From contig JAHBBC010000006.1 of NCBI GenBank assembly GCA_019915015.1, forward strand, positions 62,001-126,000: a stretch of 64,000 bases of DNA, written 5' to 3'. The notes under the pieces are model-generated. The model did not search any database, was not told the origin of the DNA, and saw only the letters and a program-made list of their open reading frames with translations. The position numbers and the translations under genes are program-made. Within the stretch, counting starts at the first letter, position 1. Every line of letters begins with the position of its first letter. Source of the stretch: Auriscalpium vulgare. Lineage: Eukaryota; Basidiomycota; Agaricomycetes; Russulales; Auriscalpiaceae. This document shows, one piece after another, positions 34,912 to 45,344 of the stretch.

Positions 34912-36229
34912 ATGGTCACAGCAGTTCCCCTCGACATCCAGCTGCTCGTCATTGAATCGATATACCGGGAGTCTCAGCACGCACACATCGACTACGCCAC
35001 TCTCCGCGCGTGTGCGCTGGTCTGCCGCGCATGGACAGCTCCCGCACAGCGCCTCCTGTTCCGCCGCGTCCCCTGCAGCAGCCTCCCCCTTCTTTCACCG
35101 TCAAATCCATTCTTTCGATACGCCTCCCGTCGTCTCCTGGACACCCTCATTGCTTCCCCGCGCCTAGCTGCCCATGTACGCCTTATTTTACCTAACCTTC
35201 CATGATCTTGCATCACACCGTACCAACGTCGCGCTTTTGGAACATTGTCCGCATGTCAGTGGTATTTTCTTCGGAGACTACGTGGCTCAAGGAAGCTTTA
35301 CACCTGCACTAGAGGCGCGCCTGCGCAAGATCCCGCTTCGACCCACATTCATCCACGTTATAGGCGCGGAAACGGAGGTGGACCGGATCGTGCACATGTG
35401 GCCCGGGGTTACCGCGCTTTATGCAGACGTCGCTGGCAGCGACACGCTGGCTGCAACCCGCCTTCCCGGCACTGTACAGACGCTCATTATCAAGGCGAAA
35501 CAGGTCGAGCGCTTTCTGGCGCACCCGGTCGACGTCCCTCCGGCGCTGCGCCATCTAAAGCTGAGGGCCGCGCATTGGACAGATGGGCAGCTCCGCTGCC
35601 TGCACGAGTCCGGCGTGCTGCTGCGCCTCCGTGTTCTGCAGATCCGGGTGCGCTTGCCGCCGCAGGATGTGCTCGGGCAGCTCACACGGCTCGAGCGCCT
35701 CGAATTCAGCATCCTACCCGAACAGCACATCGTCCTCCCGCAGAGTCTACGCCGCGTCGCGTACCGCTATCTTTCGCTTCCCGAGCACGCGGAGGGTGTG
35801 CAGCTGCTTCTGAACGCCCTCCGTGGACTGCCAGACCTGGAGATGCTCTCCGCCACGCGCGCCTCGGAGCCGCATGTACTTGCCATGCTGCGGGATGGGG
35901 TTATGACTTGGGGCAGGCGCATTGAGTTCAATGTGTATGAGCAGTGGACTCACCTCAAGGTTCGTCTCCCATTGGCTTACTCACAACATGGTCTGATCGT
36001 GTTCGCCACAGGAGCCACATCACGTCGACTGGATATGACAGCGCTTCAAGCTTCACCTGGTGCGATGCGCCGTGACATGTGCGGCATCAGCACTCCCGGT
36101 TGGAGACCAACGTCAATCACCATGCGGATCATGGCCGCTTTCTTCTTCTGTACCCGTACAACAGCACTAGACATGTACAGGCTTGCAATGCATCCGGCAA
36201 GGTTCTGTATGGCCAACCTGGCTTTTTAG
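34912..36229 (+). CDS. F-box protein (gene I), apparent frameshift near 35.19 kb
   Basis: The N-terminal part reads MVTAVPLDIQLLVIESIYRE and CALVCRAWTAPAQRLLFRRV, a clear F-box-like opening. It runs to ASPRLAAHVRLIL (about 35.19 kb). Homology then continues in the next frame with LTFHDLASHRTNVALLEHCP and a long LRR-like region (ALRHLKLRAAHWTDGQLRCL, LPDLEMLSATRASEP). No AG acceptor lies between the two frames, so a simple intron does not explain the shift. Either a 1-nt indel (real or assembly) or a split gene is possible. A 3' intron (GTTCGT...CCACAG, about 35.96-36.01 kb) is likely. The stop at 36227-36229 is uncertain. Confidence 0.65.
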
Positions 36230-36299
36230 TAAACCACCGTCCAGGGCCCGGGATTTCTGCCCGACAAGGCCTAGTCCTACTGTCCATATTAAACCAGCA

Positions 36300-36715
36300 G
36301 CCCCGGTACCGCTTTTTCATCTTCCGCTTGAACTCTTTGTCGACCTCGCACTCGGTGAGGTCCAACTCCCGCAACGCCTGTCCCGCACGCGCTCGCCCCA
36401 CCAGCTACCGCCGCAGCGGGCCTGCCTGGCTTTCGTCCATGAGGTTGTGCCATAGGTTCAAGCCGGCGAGAGTGAGCGTGACGAGCGCGGGCAGGAAGTC
36501 CTGGCCATGAAAGAGCGCGTCACATAGTGCAATGGCGGCAGTGTCTTCAACCGCAAGACTCTGCTGGCGTTCCAGAACGTCCATCTATGCGGGGCCGTCC
36601 CCGCCAATGGACACTGTGAGCTCCGTCACGTCCTCCCACGCGAGCGCATTGCGCGCAGTCAGCACGATACGGGCCAGATGGCGCGCCGACGCCCGTTGCA
36701 ATGTATAACCATAAT
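36300..36715 (-). pseudogene. C-terminal half of a type-C F-box pseudogene
   Basis: On the minus strand the sequence parallels the C terminus of gene C: RHLARIVLTARNAL, VSIGGDGPA, AAIALCDALFHGQDFLPALV, RARAGQALRELDLTECEVDK. Two in-frame TAG codons (36595-36597 and 36415-36417) each replace a TGG Trp codon of gene C. It begins within a few codons of where the N-terminal half at 39.34-40.28 kb stops, so the two are probably one split gene. Confidence 0.85.
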
Positions 36716-36957
36716 CATTTCATCCATGTAGTCACTAGTATGTAAGTAGGAGATATAGGCGTGGTAGATGCTAGCGATACATATTGGAAATTACCTGCGT
36801 TGATACAAAGAGCTGTCCGCGGTGTAAGAAATGATGCCGATCATGATGACAAAAAGGAACGTGGATGTAGCATACAATGGAAACGGAAGCAGAGTCGAGG
36901 GCAAGACATACAATCAAGAGAACGTGAGGGGGAGACTGGCGCAACAAACCAAGAACA
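36716..36957. other. 3' flank of the zinc-finger-like gene
   Basis: AT-richer, no coding signal; presumed 3' UTR and left border of the segment inserted in the F-box relic. Confidence 0.4.
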
Positions 36958-38447
36958 TTAAAACGGAGCATGGAGCTCAGCCAGCAAGGAGAACTGCTGA
37001 GGCATCGCCTCCCACTCCGAGGCAAAATGCACCCCAGCCCCCATGGCCTCGCCAAAGTCAGGAAGGGAATGACCATGCCAGTCGTTGCCGGGGTGGAAAT
37101 CAGAGGGGGGTAGGTCGAACGGGTTGAAGTCGGACGCCCTGCCAGTAAACATGATGGACTGCGCCATCTGCTGTGCGGGCTCGAGTACCCACCGCTCCCG
37201 CGCCTCTCCATGCAGACGAACGGCCGCCTCGTGAGCATCGAGCGCGGAAAAGCGAACCGACGGTGCGTTGTATGGAGCAGCACGCACGGGGTGCTTCGCG
37301 GGACTGCCGGCGTGTTTGTCGGCGGAAGAGAAGAAGAAATTCTCCGTGTCTGCGGGCAGTGGGGGCGGAGTGGCGACGGGGGATGGAGAGTCGGCGGACA
37401 AGGTCGGGAGTGGTGAGGGCGACTCGGAATAGAGCGTCGAGTCGTCGTCGTCGAGAGCGGGGGTGCCGCAGGCGGACAGCACGGCGGGGGGGACACCGAC
37501 GTCGGTGAACTCGCCCTTCGCGGCAGCGCGGATGTTGTCCATCGCGGCCTTGGCGATCGCCGCGGAGCGGGCGGCCCGCCTCGCGGTGTCCGGGTCGGCA
37601 AGGAGATCTTCGATCTCGCCGAACGTCATCACGGTGTACCACAGGACGCGATCCCACTCGCCGAAGCACTTGTTGTTCTTGTAACCCTTGCACGTCTTGA
37701 CATGCCTCTTGACCGAGTCGACCCGCGCGCCGCCGCTGTACGAGTCGCATCAGCATGCAGAAAAAGGAGTATAAGAGGGATCACGGACTTTGCGTCGCAC
37801 CCCTTGGTGCCGATCGCCGGGCACACGGCGGACAAGAGGACTTTGGTTATCCCCACCCTGTCCTTCACCGCTGCGTCCTCAACACTTGTCTGCCCCGAGG
37901 CGGCCTGCACTAGCGCTGCCTCCTTGTCTTGGGCTGCCTTCTCCTCGACGGCGCGGCGGTGTGTCTTGGTGTAAGGGTGGCGTCTCATCGCGTCGTCGTC
38001 AGCGGGTTTGTTGCAGCACGCGAAATGCTCCAAGAGGTAGTCAAGCAATTCGGGGGAAACATAGGGCTGGAGTCAATATATCAGCGTCCGAGCAATAGTT
38101 TGAACGTAGGGAGTTCGTACCATTTTGTAAGTCCAGTACGGGTGCCCCGGGACCCGCTCTCTCGACGGTATCTTGCCAGCCATCGCGAACACGACTTTGA
38201 GGGGTAGCATCGTCTTGCGCTTGCGGGACTTCTTGGCGGGTGCTTCGTCGTCGGGGGTCATCTCGCTAGCGGCCAGCACTAGGTCTTGAGAGGGGCCGTC
38301 CTCGACTTCGGGAGCGACCATGGACTTCGTCTGAGCGCGGCGGGTGGAAGTCTTCGCCTCAGTGTGCTGAGCGGCGCGGGAGATGCGTTTCGCCTGGGGC
38401 TGGGCGGCGCGAGAGGACGGGCCTTTTGCCTTCGCTGCTCGGGGCAT
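36958..38447 (-). CDS. Putative C2HC zinc-finger-like nuclear protein
   Basis: Start ATG 38447 (MPRAAKAKGPSSRAAQPQ) opens a Lys/Arg/Ala-rich basic region with KKSRKRK, a probable nuclear localisation signal. Exon 1 runs to HPYWTYKM at about 38.12 kb. Exon 2 starts about 38.07 kb (SPELLDYLLEHFACCNKPAD) and ends at VCPAIGTKGCDA. After an intron of about 50 nt, exon 3 gives GGARVDSVKRHVKTCKGYKN. The join creates a C-x6-C-x12-H-x3-C pattern like a C2H2-type finger with Cys as last ligand. A Ser/Pro/Ala-rich tail ends at TAA 36958-36960. DNA binding is inferred; no named family is recognised. The gene sits between the two halves of an F-box relic. Confidence 0.6.
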
Positions 38448-38539
38448 AGTTCGACCGACTGTGTGGGAGGTATAATGGGAGAAGTTGGAAAGCTGCACAG
38501 CGGCAAAGAGTAGGACGGGTAAAATGCGGGATGGGAAGA

Positions 38540-38645
38540 CAAGCACACTTTCCTCTTGCTTAAGTATCCCAGTGCACACCCACCGGTAAATGCCCGCGTT
38601 CCAGAGCATTGTCCGAGTGAAACGGCTGGCTGGCGCGGCCAAGGG
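38540..38645 (-). pseudogene. Type-A F-box fragment
   Basis: Minus-strand APASRFTRTMLWNAGIYRWV aligns with TAPSRFTRNVLYYFWQFDID of gene A (about 9.56 kb). Only this short LRR-region fragment is recognisable. Confidence 0.6.
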
Positions 38646-39339
38646 ACCAGCGGGGTCGCGGACGAGCCTATGTCAAAGAAAGTAATGCCACACGGGCGCC
38701 TGCAGGGACCTACGATGACATCCGCTTTGAGTAGGAACTGAGGGACAATGGCAAAGCGGGGGCAATGCAGGTGACACCTGCCATAACGGGTACACCCCAC
38801 ACACCGTCACAGCTATTGTTCTCGGCGCGAGCGCATGGCTGTCTTCGTATAATCACGTTTTCACCGATCGCAGCTGCGGAGCTCCACAGTGCGTGGATGA
38901 GACCGGTCGGCATCCTGAGCCCCTGGCTAAGAGTCCGAGACATTCATCCGCCAGCCTTGCCAGTGTGCACGACACCGTGTTCAAAGCGAGCCCTGCATGC
39001 GCGTGTAGTCGAACTGGAGACAATGCGCGTCAATGCACGTTTAAGGCAAGGACGGGACAGAGAACGCGCCTGAGTGCGATCGCTAGTGGCGACAGCATGC
39101 TGCATGTGGTTCAAGATCCTAGGAAAGATCGATTGAGCCAGGAGCGAGCGTCGGGTCGGGAGTCCATGGGCCGAGCCATGTCGTCTGGAGACCATTCATT
39201 ATCCACGCCTTCCGCCCCGAGATCTCTACGAGAGGAACGCGATCCAATCTAGATTTCGGTGGCTTAGAGATAATCGGAATCTGGCCGTGAGCGAGTTCCG
39301 CACCTGACTCGCGACCAAACCGCTCCGCACATTGCATGT
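38646..39339. other. No gene recognised; right part of the segment inserted in the F-box relic
   Basis: About 700 nt upstream of the zinc-finger-like gene. No supported frame, terminal repeat or transposase remnant was seen. Confidence 0.4.
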
Positions 39340-40275
39340 TGAATCTTTCGAATGAGAGGTCCAGTGCAGGCTGGTGGTGTGCGACGTGCGTCCAAGTCGC
39401 GCCACGTGGTAACCCGGACGGTGATCTGTCCCGGATTCCCCCTAGGGAGGACGTGGATGCAGGAGAGTCCGTCCTTTGACGGGAACAAACGCAGTCACTA
39501 GCGCGTGGACCTCATCCGGGATGCCCGTATCGTGCACGTTGCAGCGAAGAATTACAACGGCTGGGAGAACGAGATCGTCGAAGAGCCGCCGCGCTCCTAC
39601 AATGCTCATCCCACCGACCTCAATGTGCCGCAGCTGTTCAAGTGCAACCATGCCGTGCGCCGCATCCGTGCTGTCCATTTCACCTTCTCAAGGGTAACGT
39701 CCGGAAGAAGCGCGCCAAACGGTAGCGACGGCCACGGCATCTCCCTGAGACACGCCAGACGCAGGTGCCGCAGGCACGGTGCGCAATCTTGGTCATGATG
39801 TCGAGGGTGCGGAGGAGTGGCATGGGCACGCAAAGAGCGGGATGCATGGATTTCTCGACAAAGATGCGCAGGACGAGCGTGCGTGACTCGAGGTCCGGGG
39901 CGAGGAAGGCAAGCTTTACGGAGTCCTGAATCACGAATGGCCAATAGACTTCCTCGTCGGTCTGGATGGTCAGAGGTGTGTCCTGGGCGCGAGAAAGAAA
40001 GGCGGCTGCCCAGCGCTGGCCGAGTGGGAACGGGATGGTGATGTCGGCCCAAAATGTCGTGGCGCGGAGTGCGACGTCCCGCCAGTGTTGACAAACGCGA
40101 GTGATTGCGAGCCAGCCGAAACGAATTTCGACCAGGAAACTTGGTTGTTGCGCATGGGTGGGTCGATGGATGAGAGGATGCAAAATTTGTGGCCAAGAGT
40201 CTCGGGCGGGAGCCGGCGTGAGCTGGGAACGATAGCATTATTGTGTCGCTGCGCGTTGAGCGACTCTACGAACAT
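39340..40275 (-). pseudogene. N-terminal two-thirds of a type-C F-box pseudogene
   Basis: Minus strand starts MFVESLNAQRHNNAIVPSSR at 40275, matching gene C. It follows gene C through WLAITRVCQHWRDVALRATT, WAAAFLSRAQDTPLTI, MPLLRTLDI, CLRHLRLACLREMPWPSLPF, VALEQLRHIEV and VTTWRDLDA, but in several different frames. Several indels break it. It lacks the acidic insert of gene C. Similarity fades at about 39.34 kb (HHQPALDLSFERF); the rest of the gene is at 36.3-36.7 kb. Confidence 0.85.
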
Positions 40276-40658
40276 AATGGGTCCGTAGAGAGGGCGAGCC
40301 TGAGAGCCCGCGGTCGACTTGAAGTTGGCTGGCAGTGGTGATGGAAGCGCCAGCGTTCAAATTCAGCAACCTCCACCGCTCTGCCTCCACCCATCGCCAA
40401 CGCCATCGCCCTCCGCCTTGCAAAGCAGACACATCCGCATAGACGAGCACCGTCCCGCCTCTCAACCCACTCGTCCGAGAGAAAGACGGCCACCCGTGGC
40501 GCATACACCGCAGCGCTGGCATGTGATACCGCCCGGCCTACTTGCCCCACATTCACCTTCACGGGCACGCTCGCTGCCTGCTGGCTTTATAACTTCCCCG
40601 CGACCACCACGTAGCACGGACCTGAAGTTCCTCCCATCACCCGGCCTCCCTGCGCACC
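40276..40658. promoter_or_regulatory. Promoter region of the peroxisomal carrier gene
   Basis: 383 nt between the divergent F-box relic and the carrier. It contains a TTATAA at 40587-40592, 67 nt before the start codon. Confidence 0.6.
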
Positions 40659-42334
40659 ATGTCAAGCTCAAGCGACTCGCTCATCCACGCCGTCGCGGGA
40701 GCCGCGGGCGGTATCGTCGCCATGACCGCTACCTAGCGAGTGTCTATTTCTTCGTCCTATCAGGCGGTGATGCTGACTGTTGTGCGTTGATGGGTTTGTG
40801 GTGATGGATTTGTGGTGACTGTGGTGATGGGTTGGTGGTGATGTGTGTTTGTGCCGATGGGTTTGTGGGGATGACGGGGATCATGGATGTGCTTGCGATG
40901 GATCTGTCGACCTGGTGTGGAATCACGGCGCTGTTTTCAGTCCGCTCATATTCTTGTCGACGCGTGCGGCGGTGGAGACGAAGAAGGAGGACAAGGTGCG
41001 TGTTCGGCCATGCGCGGACTGCAGACGAGATGCTGACCGACTGTATGCGCATCCGTTGGCGGCCTGCAGACAACGTACCAGGCCATCTTGGACATCATCA
41101 AGCGTGAGGGCGTACTAGGACTCTACAGTGGGCTCAACTCGAGCCTGCTCGGTATCGCTGTGACGAATGGGTGCGCGTCATTCCTAGCCTCCCGAGCATA
41201 TCCGCGCGCGATCTCGCTGACCCTGCCCGTCCCGTAGCGTGTACTACTACTTCTACGAGCGCTCCAAGGGCGTCATCTTGCAATCCCGCCCCGGGAAAGG
41301 CTTGTCGACACTCGAGTCCATCCTTGCGGGCCTCATCGCCGGTGCGCCTTTCTCCGCACCGACCAATACGAACGCATTTACTCACCCACCTTGCCCGCCA
41401 GGCTCCGCCACGACCATCGCAAGCAACCCAATCTGGGTCGTCCAGACCTCGCAGGCGACACACGGCCTCGGCCCGCAGCTCCCCAGCACACCCAGCACGC
41501 TCCCCGCGCCCGCCTCCTCGCCCTCCCCCACCACCGCGCCGCTCACGTCCACGTCCACGTCCACCGAGCCCACGCGCAAGCTGAGCATCGCGGAGACTGC
41601 CGCGCACATCCTGCGGACAGGCGGGCCCGCGGCGTTCTTCCGCGGGCTCGGCCCCGCGCTCGTGCTCGTCGTGAACCCCGTGCTGCAGTACACGGTGTTC
41701 GAGCAGCTCAAGAACACGCTTGTGCGGCGGCGCGCGGCGCGGGGCGAGCGCAGCCCGCTGACAGACTGGCACTTCTTTGTGCTCGGCGCGCTGTCGAAGC
41801 TGGGTGCGTGGCTCTCCCTTCTGCTGACGTGGGAAGAGCTGATTAGTGGCATGTGCAGTGGCGACAGGCTCGACGTACCCGTACATGTAAGTGCAACGCT
41901 CTTGGTGCTGTGCTTATGGCTTATGCGCACATCCAGCGTGATAAAGTCGCGTCTGCAGGCCGGCCATCAGCGCTACCGCTCCGCGCTCCACGGGCTGCAG
42001 ACGATCATCAAGGAGGAGGGCGTCGAGGGCCTGTACAAGGGCGTCGGGAGCAAGCTGCTCCAGAGCGTGCTCACGGCGGCGATCCTGTTTGCGGGGCAGC
42101 GGCGGATCTACGAGATGACGAAGAAGGTGCGTCGAGTCGTCTGGTCGTGGAGTATAGATGCTGGGCGTGGGGTCCGGGGCTGTCGATGTGCGTGGAGCGT
42201 GGTGCACGAGCGAGCGGTGTTCTGGCCTGTGCAGCGCACATGGGCCGTAGGCGGTGTGGCGTGGTGTCGCTGCCGATACTGACGACGATTTTGTGTGCTC
42301 CTAGGCAATCGCAGCTGCGGCCGTCGCGAAATAA
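40659..42334 (+). CDS. ant1: Peroxisomal adenine nucleotide carrier, PMP47/ANT1 (SLC25A17) family
   Basis: Mitochondrial-carrier-family protein of the peroxisomal membrane, exchanging cytosolic ATP for AMP to support fatty-acid activation. Exon 1 (40659-40735) MSSSSDSLIHAVAGAAGGI and exon 2 (40941-40995) join as MTATYPLIFLSTRAAVETKK, the PMP47 first signature. Exon 3 (from 41070) gives TTYQAILDIIKREGVLGLYS. Later exons carry SNPIWVVQTSQA, GGPAAFFRGLGPALVLVVNP, VATGSTYPYIVIKSRLQAGH and EEGVEGLYKGVGSKLLQSVL. The end is AIAAAAVAK and TAA 42332-42334. All three carrier repeats are present. The loop after the second motif has a long Pro/Thr/Ser insertion (about 41.48-41.57 kb). The first intron reads as GC-AG. 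Confidence 0.92.
40736..40940 (+). other. GC-AG first intron of the carrier, with degenerate minisatellite
   Basis: Donor TA|GCGAGT and acceptor TTTTCAG give the exact PMP47 motif ATYPLIFLS; no GT donor nearby does. At 205 nt it is far longer than neighbouring introns. From about 40.79 to 40.91 kb it contains loosely repeated units like tgatgggtttgtgg. Confidence 0.7.
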
Positions 42335-43438
42335 ACGGTGTGGCACACGGTGCAGGGATGGGGATGCAGGCATGCAGACGTTGTGCAGACGGGGTTGATT
42401 GGCGTCCGAATCTGGAGAAAGGTCTAGAAAGGTACGCTGGTATGAATACTCTCGTCCCTGGCGAGTGTTTCAGGAATGCAGATGTTTTTTGTTGACCGAA
42501 GCGATGGGCCTGAAACGATCAGTCGTGGCCCGCCTCGGGCAACAAGGACGCCGGCGACCGCCGCACCAATGGATGAAGCTCTACGGGAGAGTAAAGCCTG
42601 TCAGTGTTCTCAAAGTTTCTGGTCGCGAAGGTGGAGGCGGACGCGGCCCCGTGGAGTAAGTATTCTCCTCGAGGTTGGGCAAGGTAAGAGAAGTTGCTTT
42701 CATCCTCGGCGGGACATGGCTGAGGAGATCTATCTCCTTACTACTTCCTATTATCCGGGTGCGCGCCCGATCAGCAAACCTTGCTTTTTCTTCCCCGCCG
42801 AGCCTCAGCACGAACCCCAGGACAACTGCCGGAGCCCAGAACAAGTCCTAACGTTAAGTAGCGGCCTGCTGCTGGCATGGCACCTGTTTGCCAGCGCAAG
42901 GTACCACGGCATGTCATCAACCGCATCAGCGGAGGACAATGTCATATGGTCGGTGTCCGTGCGTTCCGTGTGTTAACGCCGTGTTGCCAGACGTTGCGAC
43001 GAGGCATCAGGTCGTCAAGCAGCGGGCGCCAGCAATTGCAACGTTCTCGCATTGGATGTATTACTGCGGGCCATTTCATGGAGCAGCTGGAGACGGAAGG
43101 CAGACAAAGTAGGCGCTGTCGTCCCCCATACGCAGGCCAATGCAGCTCAAGACGGCGACATGTGTCTGTCGTTGAGCAGAAGGGGCAGTGGACAGGGCAG
43201 TGGACATACAGCGCGAGACACCGAGGCTTTTCGGCCAAATTCCTTGCAAATTTCCAAAACGGAACGTTGGCCGGCGACCCCTTGCGCCATGGCTCCGGCC
43301 CGCTGCCACGCCCGGCGCTACTTTTGTCATCGACGCACGACCCGTTAGTACAAAAGCCGGTCATGTCTTCAACAATCTTCATTCTGTTCTTCTCCCTCCT
43401 TTCCCGCCCTGCGCTGCGCTCGTTCTTTGGTCTCGGAG
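42335..43438. other. Intergenic; right part is duplicated upstream of the second DUF1996 gene
   Basis: No gene. From about 42.80 kb it matches 54.70-55.26 kb (cagaacaagtcctaacgt, catcaaccgcatcagcgg, aggcatcaggtcgtcaagca) and carries the promoter of the DUF1996 gene. Confidence 0.7.
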
Positions 43439-45344
43439 ATGTTGTTCTCTCTCACCGCAGCGTCGCTCTTTCTACTCCCTTCCGTGCACGCCTTCTGGCG
43501 TATGCCGTGCACGAAGCCCGTGGTGGACGGCAGGTGCGTGTTCATTTAGCGGGGACAGTGCGGATCGCTCACACACAGGCGACAGATACGACCCTATCGT
43601 GTCCCCTGGCGTCATCAGCGGCCATGCCCACACCATAATGGGTGGCAAGAGTGCGTGTCCGACATCTGCTTCTTTCGTAGACGTGCATCTGATCTGTTCC
43701 GTTTACCACCTGCAGACATTGGCGTCAGCTCGACGTTCGACACCATGCGGGAGTCCGACTGCACTACCTGCAAGGTCAAGGACGATTTGTCGGCGTACTG
43801 GGTTGCGCAATTGGTGAGTGTCTTCCAGTGCATTTTATGAAGTGGTTCTCACACATTGTTGCACATCAGTATTATGAGTTCCCGAACAAGACTTACGCTT
43901 CGGTCGATCACGGTGGAATGCTCGTGTATGAATGTTCTGTGATTACCTTCCGTCAATTCTTGCTGATCCTAGGCATAGGTACTACCTTCAGCGTAATGCG
44001 GATAACGAAACCGTACAAGCCTTCCCAGATGGACTCCGCATGGTCACCGGCAACCCGTACCTCCGCAACTTCACCAATACCCCCGAAGCGAACGCGATTT
44101 CATGGCTCTGGTGCGTTGTCTCACATTTTCACCGCACAAATACTCACCTCGGCCTCCGTCCTAGCCTCGACTACTCGCAGCCCGGCCAGGCCCAGACGCC
44201 CGGTTTCACCAACACGAATTGTCCTGATGGGCTACGCATGCAGGTGTTCTTCCCTGGATGCTGGAACGGCAAGGACCTCGACAGCGCAGACCACAAGTCG
44301 CACATGGCATACCCGGACGGCATCGACAACGGCTTGTGCCCGCCGACCCACCCTATTCATCTTGTCTCCATCTTCTACGAGCTCTACTACAGCGTCGACC
44401 CCTTCAACAAGCTCAACGACGGCGGACGCTTCGTGCTCGCGAACGGCGACCCGACCGGCTACGGCTCGCACGGCGATTTCCTTAACGGGTGGGACAGCAC
44501 TGTCCTGTCGCGCGCGGTACAGACGTGCACGAACCTCTCGGGTGTCATCGAGGACTGCCCCGTCTTCGAGAACGAGGGCCGCCTGCTCACCGACGACCAG
44601 AACAATGCCTGCAACGCTGCTGATCCGAACGCGGAGCGTGTCGACGGTGCCATGCCCTTCCTCCCAGGCTGCGTCCCGGTGACGGACGGGCCGGCGCCTG
44701 CACAGGCTGGCCAGTACGCGGCGGGCTGCACGATCAACGGTGTCGCGCCCGGTGGGGTGGCTGTCTCTGCGTCGGCCGCGCAGGCGCCGTCCTCTGCGGC
44801 CATGCCGGCGAGCAGCACGGTCAAGGTCACTGCTTCCTCCTCGGCTGTCCGTGCTATCTCTGCGGACCCAGCAACCTCCTCAGCAGCGCCTGCAGCGTCT
44901 TCAGCCCATGCTGACCAGCCTACCTCCGCGGCGCCGGCAGCGTCCTCAGCACACGCCGACCAGCCTACCTCCGCGGCGCCGGCCTCCCCAACGCACCCCA
45001 CGCAGGCATCTTCCGTGGAACTGGCGGCCACCTCAACGCACACCGTGCAGGAATCCTCCGCGGCACCGGCCTCAGCCCACCCCGCGCCGTCCTCATCGTC
45101 GGCCGTTCACGCTACAACGACTGGGCACCCGGCCTCCGCGCCGGCCTCCTCGCACGTCTCCGCGCCGCAGGCCGAGCATCACTACCACCATCACCACTAC
45201 GATAACAAGGATGAAGGTCACGGAAAGGACGAGGACGAGGACGAGGAGTACTGCGCAGAGCCGCCGAAGAAGTACGGGCGCAGCAACCGCCGCTCGCATG
45301 CGCGCCGCGCTGCAGCCCGCCTCCACAGTGACTACTTCGAGTGA
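43439..45344 (+). CDS. Secreted DUF1996 protein, copy 1
   Basis: Six exons: 43439-43533, 43586-43650, 43716-43813, 43870-43925, 43979-44110, 44165-45344; 541 residues. An 18-residue signal peptide (MLFSLTAASLFLLPSVHA) precedes FWRMPCTKPVVDG, the usual mature start. DUF1996 landmarks follow in order: DPIVSPGVISGHAHTIMGG, SDCTTCKVKDDLSAYW, YLQRNADNETVQAFPDGLRM, PGCWNGKDLDSADHKSHMAY, HLVSIFYELYYSVDPF, FVLANGDPTGYGSHGDFLNG. After about residue 350 comes an Ala/Ser/Pro-rich, probably O-glycosylated tail with a tandem repeat (SSAHADQPTSAAPAA twice), then a His cluster (HHYHHHHY) and an Asp/Glu run. Biochemical function is not established; related proteins are induced during plant-biomass growth. 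Every splice keeps phase and agrees with copy 2. Confidence 0.92.

Noticed and set aside
36716..39339. Inserted segment as a DNA transposon
   Set aside because: No terminal inverted repeats, convincing target-site duplication or transposase sequence; the gene inside looks like a host zinc-finger-like protein.
41134..41886. 250-codon minus frame over the peroxisomal carrier
   Set aside because: Antisense shadow of a GC-rich gene with well-supported carrier motifs on the plus strand.
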